Assembly: GCF_024055575.1 (NCBI RefSeq)
Contig: NZ_JAMXOE010000012.1
Location: forward strand, 62,001 to 126,000
Length of the DNA: 64,000 bases
Origin: Mucilaginibacter flavidus
GTDB taxonomy: Bacteria; Bacteroidota; Bacteroidia; Sphingobacteriales; Sphingobacteriaceae
Direction of reading: 5' to 3'
This document shows, one piece after another, positions 59,144-64,000 of this stretch (its first letter is position 1; each line of letters opens with the position of its first letter). The translations under genes and the position numbers were made by a program. The notes beneath the pieces were generated by a model, which did not search any database, had not been told where the DNA came from, and worked only from the letters and a program-made list of their open reading frames with translations.

Positions 59144-60919
59144 TTAATTTATATCAATGTCATAAGGCATCCTCGCCTGCGGGGTGCGCATCATCATAGT
59201 TACGCCTTTTATTTGCTGGTAATATTTAAAATTATCACCCAGTTCCGATTTCACAAAATGCATTTTTAACTGGTCGCCGCCGAGGCCGAATTTATTCAGG
59301 AAGCTTTTTTGGTCGGGGTAGGCCACTATATTATACTTTTTGATATGGGCCTTTTTTGCAGCAGCCGCTATGGCATCATTTATATTGCCCAGCCTGTCCA
59401 CAAGGCCTATTTTTACGGCTTGTTCGCCTGTCCAAACACGACCCTGGCCAATACTATTAATGTAAGCCTGAGTTTTGTTGCGGCCGGTGGCAACAGCTTT
59501 TGTAAAATCGTCGTACCCGCGGTTTACCTGGTTTTGCAGTATAGCCTTTTCTTTTGGTGATAACGGTCTGGTTAAATCGCCTAAGTCAGCATATTTGCCG
59601 GTTTTTACACCGTCGAAAGTCATACCCAGTTTGTCGGTAAAAAACTTTTGCATGTTGGGCAGCACCGCAAAAATACCTATGGACCCGGTAATGGTATTGG
59701 GTTCGGCAATTATCGAATCAGCTGCACAGGCTATGTAATACCCGCCAGATGCGGCCACATCGCCCATTGATACGATTATCGGCTTAACTTTTTTAGTCAG
59801 CATAACCTCGCGCCACATCACATCCGACGCAAGGGAGCTGCCACCCGGCGAGTTGATACGGAAAACCACAGCTTTAACTTTGTCGTCCTCACGCGCTTTA
59901 CGTAAAGCTTTCGAAATTCTTTCGGAGCCTATGCTATTATCGTCGCCTTCGCCGCCAACTATATCGCCCGATGCATATACTATGGCAATATTGTTTTTCG
60001 AAGTTTCTTTTTTATCCTCTTTGGCCGACTCGCTTGTGCCGTACTCACTTAATTCAATGGTTTTTAAATCGTCGCCGGCATCAATTCCTGCGCGCTTTTT
60101 CAAATCATCTAAAATTTCATCCTTGTATTTTAAGCCGTCAACAAGGTGGTATTTAAGAGCGTCCTCAGGTTCGCGTATTTTCAATTGGTTGGCAATGGCA
60201 AATAACGAATCCTTGCTTATTTTCCGGCTTTGACTTATCCCGGTTAAAAAATGGTCATACAATGAGCCCAGGTACGAGTTTACCTGCAGGCGATTGGCGT
60301 CGCTCATTTTTGTTAAAAAGAAAGGCTCAACGGCGCTTTTATAGGTGCCTACCTTAATTATTTGTGCTTCTATTCCCAATTTATCAAGCGTTCCTTTCAG
60401 GAAGGTGATTTTTGAATTAAAACCTTTAAAATCAAAAAGGCCTTTAGGGTTGATATATACCTTATCGGCAACTGAGGCCAGGTAGTAGAAGCCCTGGGTA
60501 TAAATTTCAGAGTAGGCAACTATAAATTTACCTGATTTTTTAAAGTCGATAAGGGCGTTGCGTATTTCTTCGGTAGTGGCCTGGCCGTTTAACAGGACGC
60601 TTTCATCCAAAAAAATGCCTTTTATGTTTGAGTCTTTTTTGGCCTTTTTTATATTGGCCAATATATCATTAAGGCCCATTGTTTTTTCCCCTTCTACGCC
60701 TAAAAAGCCAAGTGCAGCTAAAGGGTTATGTGGGGTGCGCTCGGTAATGGGGTAGTTTAGCTTTATTTGCAGCACCGAGTTTGGGGTTACATCAACGGTT
60801 TTATCGCTGTTGCCATCAACCAGGCCTGCTATAATGCCAATAACAATAATTAGCAACACCACACCTGCTAAAATAAAACCCACCATACTGGCGAAGACAA
60901 ATTTGAAGAATTGTTTCAT
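59144..60919 (-). CDS. sppA: Signal peptide peptidase SppA, 67K type
   Basis: 591 residues. An N-terminal membrane helix (about 8-32) is followed by two tandem S49/ClpP-like domains (about 75-300 and 310-560). The general-base Lys is in IKVGTYKSAVEPF (about 208) and the nucleophile Ser in GDVAASGGYYIACAADSI (about 392). Lys and Ser on separate domains is the 67K layout. It degrades leftover signal peptides in the inner membrane. It has its own promoter and terminator. Confidence 0.93.
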   Translation of the reverse strand: MKQFFKFVFASMVGFILAGVVLLIIVIGIIAGLVDGNSDKTVDVTPNSVLQIKLNYPITERTPHNPLAALGFLGVEGEKTMGLNDILANIKKAKKDSNIKGIFLDESVLLNGQATTEEIRNALIDFKKSGKFIVAYSEIYTQGFYYLASVADKVYINPKGLFDFKGFNSKITFLKGTLDKLGIEAQIIKVGTYKSAVEPFFLTKMSDANRLQVNSYLGSLYDHFLTGISQSRKISKDSLFAIANQLKIREPEDALKYHLVDGLKYKDEILDDLKKRAGIDAGDDLKTIELSEYGTSESAKEDKKETSKNNIAIVYASGDIVGGEGDDNSIGSERISKALRKAREDDKVKAVVFRINSPGGSSLASDVMWREVMLTKKVKPIIVSMGDVAASGGYYIACAADSIIAEPNTITGSIGIFAVLPNMQKFFTDKLGMTFDGVKTGKYADLGDLTRPLSPKEKAILQNQVNRGYDDFTKAVATGRNKTQAYINSIGQGRVWTGEQAVKIGLVDRLGNINDAIAAAAKKAHIKKYNIVAYPDQKSFLNKFGLGGDQLKMHFVKSELGDNFKYYQQIKGVTMMMRTPQARMPYDIDIN

Positions 60920-60944
60920 TAAATGTTATAAATCTTTTATCTAT

Positions 60945-60953
60945 GCAAACTTA
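60945..60953 (-). promoter_or_regulatory. -7 box of the sppA promoter
   Basis: Minus strand TAAGTTTGC, a perfect TAnnTTTG, 26 bases upstream of the sppA ATG. The divergent folK gene begins at 61007. Confidence 0.45.
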
Positions 60954-61006
60954 GCAATTCGATATCGTATAATATTAAGAGTGATATCCAAAATATTTGT
61001 TACAAC

Positions 61007-61486
61007 ATGAATAGGGTTTTTTTACTTCTCGGCAGCAACCTGGGCAACAGGCAGCAGCACCTGCAACAGGCAATCGAACTGATTGGTACCCATCTCGCCC
61101 CAGTTAAAAAAACATCGTCAATATATGAAACACAATCGTGGGGAAAAACCGATGCGCCCGACTATTTAAACCAGGTTGTAATATTAGAAACGGAAATACC
61201 GGCATCTGAAATACTGCGTAAAATATTGGATATTGAACTTATGCTGGGTCGTAAACGTGAAGAGAAGTGGGGCTCACGCACAATTGATATCGATATACTT
61301 TTTTATGGTGATGAAATAATAGACGATAAGAACCTGCAGGTTCCACATCCCGAATTACACAATAGGCGCTTTACATTGGAACCCCTTGCAGAAATAGCGC
61401 CCGGCCTGCTTCACCCTGTATTAAAAAAGACTATCTTAGACGTGAAAAATAACCTTAAAGATAGCTTGATTGTAAAAAAGTTATAA
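61007..61486 (+). CDS. folK: 2-amino-4-hydroxy-6-hydroxymethyldihydropteridine pyrophosphokinase
   Basis: 159 residues, the normal HPPK length. It transfers pyrophosphate from ATP to hydroxymethyl-dihydropterin in folate synthesis. FLLLGSNLGNRQQHLQQAI opens the family; TSSIYETQSWGKTDAPDYLNQV, LDIELMLGRKREEKWGSRTIDIDILFYGDE (in part GSRTIDIDILFYGD) and VPHPELHNRRFTLEPLAEI follow. The Asp-x-Asp in TIDIDIL binds magnesium. It is followed after two bases by an Hpt gene. Confidence 0.95.
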   Translation: MNRVFLLLGSNLGNRQQHLQQAIELIGTHLAPVKKTSSIYETQSWGKTDAPDYLNQVVILETEIPASEILRKILDIELMLGRKREEKWGSRTIDIDILFYGDEIIDDKNLQVPHPELHNRRFTLEPLAEIAPGLLHPVLKKTILDVKNNLKDSLIVKKL

Positions 61487-61488
61487 TT

Positions 61489-61878
61489 TTGGAAAATATA
61501 AACCAAGATATGTCATATATATTCCCCGAGCATGACCTGGACCTATCGTTTTTATTTGAAATTGCCGACGGCAGTGACGAATTTATTGTAGAATCCATAG
61601 ATATGTTCCTGCAACAAACCCCTGATTTGCTGCAAACCATTAATACGGCTATTGACAACAAGGACTGGACCCTTGCAGCACAGGCTGCACATAAACTGAA
61701 ACCCAATCTTGGTTTCTTCGGTATGCCCATAAGCCAGGCCACTATACAGGAAGTTGAAATAATGGCCAAGAACGGCGCCCCCGAAGAAGGTCTATTGATA
61801 TCTAAATTTACCGACGTGAAAAATCTCATCATCCCAAACTTAGACAGGCTGGCAACGATAAAGGCTTCTAAGGAATAG
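61489..61878 (+). CDS. Hpt domain phosphotransfer protein
   Basis: 129 residues if the TTG at 61489 is used, or 122 from the ATG at 61510 (MSYIFPEHDLDLSFLFEIA). A four-helix histidine phosphotransfer domain: FIVESIDMFLQQTPDLLQTI, then WTLAAQAAHKLKPNLGFFGM with the phosphorylatable His. It relays phosphate between hybrid kinases and response regulators; no such genes are nearby. A two-base gap from folK suggests co-transcription. Confidence 0.82.
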   Translation: MENINQDMSYIFPEHDLDLSFLFEIADGSDEFIVESIDMFLQQTPDLLQTINTAIDNKDWTLAAQAAHKLKPNLGFFGMPISQATIQEVEIMAKNGAPEEGLLISKFTDVKNLIIPNLDRLATIKASKE

Positions 61879-61988
61879 AGACCAGATATTGGAAATTAGA
61901 TATTAGGAATACGAACGTCGGAGAATCGATTGGGGAATAGAAATTTGTGCCGCCCAACTAATCTCTAACCTCAAATTAACTGACCTCT
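61874..61988. repeat. Inverted arrays of ATTAGATATTAGG-type words
   Basis: The G-rich arm (61874-61910) has GGAAATTAGATATTAGG. The C-rich arm (61955-61988) has CTAATCTCTAACCTC and AACTGACCTC. It lies between the convergent hpt and purS genes. The hpt stop is at its edge. Confidence 0.55.
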
Positions 61989-61997
61989 ATACAAGTA

Positions 61998-62252
61998 CTA
62001 AACTTCAGTTACACTAAAGCTGTAGCTTTCCATTATTAAATTAGCCAGCAGGCTTTTGCAGGCGGTGTCAACTTTACTGTTTGCAGCTTCTTTGCTTTCT
62101 GCATCAATCTCCAAAGTGATGTGTTTGCCAATACGTACATTTTGAATTTCGGCTAAACCCAGGTTTTTCATGCTGCCGGTTACGGCTTTACCTTGAGGGT
62201 CGAGTATTTCTTTTTTTGGCATTACGTCAATTTCGGCCTGGAATTTTTTCAT
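61998..62252 (-). CDS. purS: Phosphoribosylformylglycinamidine synthase subunit PurS
   Basis: 84 residues. The small dimeric PurS that bridges PurL and PurQ: FQAEIDVMPKKEILDPQGKAV (in part VMPKKEILDPQGKAV), LGLAEIQNVRIGKHITLEID and the end SYSFSVTEV. purL and purQ are not adjacent. Organisms with free PurS normally have the split enzyme. Confidence 0.85.
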   Translation of the reverse strand: MKKFQAEIDVMPKKEILDPQGKAVTGSMKNLGLAEIQNVRIGKHITLEIDAESKEAANSKVDTACKSLLANLIMESYSFSVTEV

Positions 62253-62285
62253 TAGTGTTTGTTTAAATATACCGGTAACGGTGTT

Positions 62286-63029
62286 TTAGCTGTCTTTTTG
62301 GGCGGTATTCATCATGCTTGCGCTCAAAAATTTGAACTGAATAAGCGATAAAGTGATATAAAACAATATCACCGCCGGAACTGCCGCAAATTTAAAAAAT
62401 AGAATGAGTATTGCCGAGAACAACAGTAATAAATAACGCGAAATATTTTGGTTAAAATCGCGGTTTTTGAATTTCAATGACATCATGGGCACTTCTATAA
62501 CCAATAAAGTACACATTACGACACATAACACCGATAACACCCATGGGTTTTGCAGTGGGGCGGTGAAATATTTGTTATGATGGTCGAGTATCAGCGGGAA
62601 AGAGGCGATCAGGATAGCATTTGCTGGTGTAGGCAACCCAATAAAGTTTTCGGCTTGCCGAGTATCCACATTAAATTTTGCCAGCCTTAATGCCGAAAAT
62701 ACGGGTATTAAAAACGCTATAAAGTTTAAATATTGACTGATATTATCTATCTGGCGGGCCTCCAGCAGCAACTGGTACATTATTACTGCAGGCAATACGC
62801 CAAAGCTTACCATATCAGCCAGCGAATCCAAATCTTTGCCTATGCCCGAAAACGATTTGAGAACACGCGATGCGAGCCCGTCAAAAAAGTCAAATATGGC
62901 CGATAAAAATATGGCGTACGATGCAGCTATCAACTCGCCCTTGAAGGCTAAAACTATACCTATGCAACCGCTGAAGAGGTTTGCACAGGTAATAGCATTC
63001 GGCAAGTGTTTTTTAAGACGATTCTTCAT
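62286..63029 (-). CDS. pssA: CDP-diacylglycerol-serine O-phosphatidyltransferase
   Basis: 247 residues with about seven membrane helices. The CDP-alcohol phosphatidyltransferase motif is DGLASRVLKSFSGIGKDLDS, completed by LAD, i.e. D-G-x2-S-R-x8-G-x3-D-x3-D with Ser for the usual Ala. SFGVLPAVIMYQ follows, as in PssA. It makes phosphatidylserine, the precursor of phosphatidylethanolamine. It lies 33 bases upstream of purS and downstream of rho. Confidence 0.9.
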   Translation of the reverse strand: MKNRLKKHLPNAITCANLFSGCIGIVLAFKGELIAASYAIFLSAIFDFFDGLASRVLKSFSGIGKDLDSLADMVSFGVLPAVIMYQLLLEARQIDNISQYLNFIAFLIPVFSALRLAKFNVDTRQAENFIGLPTPANAILIASFPLILDHHNKYFTAPLQNPWVLSVLCVVMCTLLVIEVPMMSLKFKNRDFNQNISRYLLLLFSAILILFFKFAAVPAVILFYITLSLIQFKFLSASMMNTAQKDS

Positions 63030-63117
63030 TCCGGTATGAAGGTATCAACATTTTATTAAATAAATATGAAGTTTACCATTAACTTTCTGCTAATATAACT
63101 TCACAAATTTTAATTTA

Positions 63118-64000
63118 TTACGAATTCATCGAAATCAAAAACTCTTCGTTGGTTTTTGTGCCTCTTATCTGGGCCTGTAAAAATTCCATCGATTCCTGCG
63201 AGTTCATGTCAGCCAGGTGATTACGTAATATCCAGATCCTTTGTAACGTTTCGCGGTCAAGCAGCAAATCGTCGCGGCGGGTACTCGAAGCCGTGATATC
63301 AATAGCAGGGAATATGCGTTTGTTGGACAATTTTCTATCCAATTGCAGCTCCATGTTACCGGTACCTTTAAACTCTTCAAAAATAACCTCGTCCATTTTC
63401 GAACCGGTTTCTGTTAATGCTGTAGCGATAATGGTTAATGAACCGCCATCCTCGATGTTACGGGCGGCGCCGAAGAAGCGCTTAGGTTTGTGTAATGCAT
63501 TTGCATCAACACCACCTGATAATATTTTACCGGATGCAGGAGCAACTGTGTTATAAGCACGGGCCAAACGGGTAATAGAATCCAGCAGGATTACCACATC
63601 ATGACCGCACTCAACCATGCGTTTTGCTTTCTCCAGTACAATATTGGCGATTTTTACGTGGCGCTCGGCAGGCTCATCAAATGTTGATGATACTACTTCG
63701 GCGCGTACGCTGCGGGCCATATCGGTTACCTCTTCCGGGCGTTCGTCAATCAGTAATATAATCAGGTAAACTTCCGGGTGGTTTTTGGCAATGGCGTTGG
63801 CCACATCCTTCAGCAACATGGTTTTACCTGTTTTTGGCTGCGCCACAATTAAACCGCGCTGCCCTTTACCTATTGGCGAGAACAAGTCCATAATACGGGT
63901 AGAGTAATTACCGGCATCAGTAAACAGGCTCAGTTTTTCGGACGGAAACAATGGCGTTAAGTGGTCGAAAGGTACGCGGTCACGCACTTCGGCAGGTATA
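63118..64000 (-). CDS. rho: Transcription termination factor Rho (C-terminal part)
   Basis: About 294 codons are in the window and the gene continues past the right edge. The frame is open through the edge with IPAEVRDRVPFDHLTPLFPSEK (in part RVPFDHLTPLFPSEK). The hexameric RecA-like helicase core is intact: Walker A IVAQPKTGKTMLL, IDERPEEVTDMARSV, Walker B VVILLDSITRLARAYN and the Q/R-loop region FFGAARNIEDGGSLTIIATAL. The C-terminus ends ...EFLISMNS. The RNA-binding N-terminal part is outside the window. Confidence 0.95.
   Translation of the reverse strand, partial: IPAEVRDRVPFDHLTPLFPSEKLSLFTDAGNYSTRIMDLFSPIGKGQRGLIVAQPKTGKTMLLKDVANAIAKNHPEVYLIILLIDERPEEVTDMARSVRAEVVSSTFDEPAERHVKIANIVLEKAKRMVECGHDVVILLDSITRLARAYNTVAPASGKILSGGVDANALHKPKRFFGAARNIEDGGSLTIIATALTETGSKMDEVIFEEFKGTGNMELQLDRKLSNKRIFPAIDITASSTRRDDLLLDRETLQRIWILRNHLADMNSQESMEFLQAQIRGTKTNEEFLISMNS

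Noticed and set aside
1..64000. tRNA or rRNA genes
   Set aside because: I looked for tRNA-like T-arm words and rRNA segments in the intergenic regions and saw none that I could support; a tRNAscan-SE run would settle it.

Overview
The window looks like chromosomal DNA of a Bacteroidota bacterium of the Sphingobacteriaceae, most like Mucilaginibacter or Pedobacter. The evidence is in the genes and signals: a type IX secretion (T9SS) sorting tail, a one-piece SecDF, an over-long NusB, a DUF3276 PUR-type nucleic-acid binder, a DUF5522 mini-protein, a BlaI/M56-TonB pair, TAnnTTTG -7 promoter boxes and a general lack of Shine-Dalgarno sequences. It is mostly core genome. I found no rRNA, tRNA, CRISPR array, prophage or intact transposase. 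Genus-level placement is inference.

Layout. 1-7 kb, mostly minus strand: a ThuA-like protein (cut by the left edge), a MarR regulator, DUF5522 with an MBL-fold exonuclease, coaE-ybbR, yajC, a DUF1573 lipoprotein, nusB and leucine dehydrogenase. 7-13 kb: an ABC exporter, DUF3276, a DUF5362 membrane protein, mgtE and ychF. 13-21.4 kb: a secreted GH2 glycosidase, a 1635-residue mosaic T9SS protein and a fibronectin-like lipoprotein. 21.4-32.7 kb: Rid protein, PAP2 phosphatase, glmM, cysteine desulfurase, two tiny hydrophilic proteins, a tricorn-type protease, accD, fructose-bisphosphate aldolase, an iron-permease-like protein and a GNAT. 32.7-42.7 kb: HMG-CoA lyase, NDH-2, secDF, folA, a four-helix-bundle gene, thyA, a possible small RNA, ispE, a beta-hydroxyacid dehydrogenase and a LapA-like protein. 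42.7-43.6 kb is AT-rich and gene-free. 43.6-53.4 kb: EamA, LptF/G, tgt, a glycosyltransferase, an ECF sigma factor, rsmG, the M56/BlaI pair, dprA and sixA. 53.5-57.3 kb: an ADP-heptose/LPS cluster. 57.4-64 kb: a PolX-PHP protein, sppA, folK, an Hpt protein, purS, pssA and the C-terminal part of rho.

The most striking signal is not a gene. At least fifteen intergenic regions hold short arrays of a 7-10 bp word, and most have the reverse-complement array a little further on, so they could fold as imperfect hairpins. The word differs at each locus (GGTCATTG, GTTGATTAG, GGAAGTCT, AAAGGT, AATGAACT, GAGATTAG and others), but in nearly every case the G-rich arm lies 5' and the C-rich arm 3'. The arrays run up to gene ends and in several cases supply the start codon (exonuclease, folA, hldA) or the stop codon and last residues (coaE, polX, hldA, folA). 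Two sets bracket a whole gene: the four-helix-bundle gene between folA and thyA, and hldA. I do not know a description of this family.

Other points of interest: an in-frame GC-rich palindromic insertion in thyA; a possible small RNA of two GNRA-tetraloop hairpins behind a -7 box upstream of ispE; PolX lacking polymerase carboxylates; Tgt lacking its zinc cysteines; three AACTAT/ATAGTT operators before the BlaI gene; and DUF4254 inside the heptose operon.
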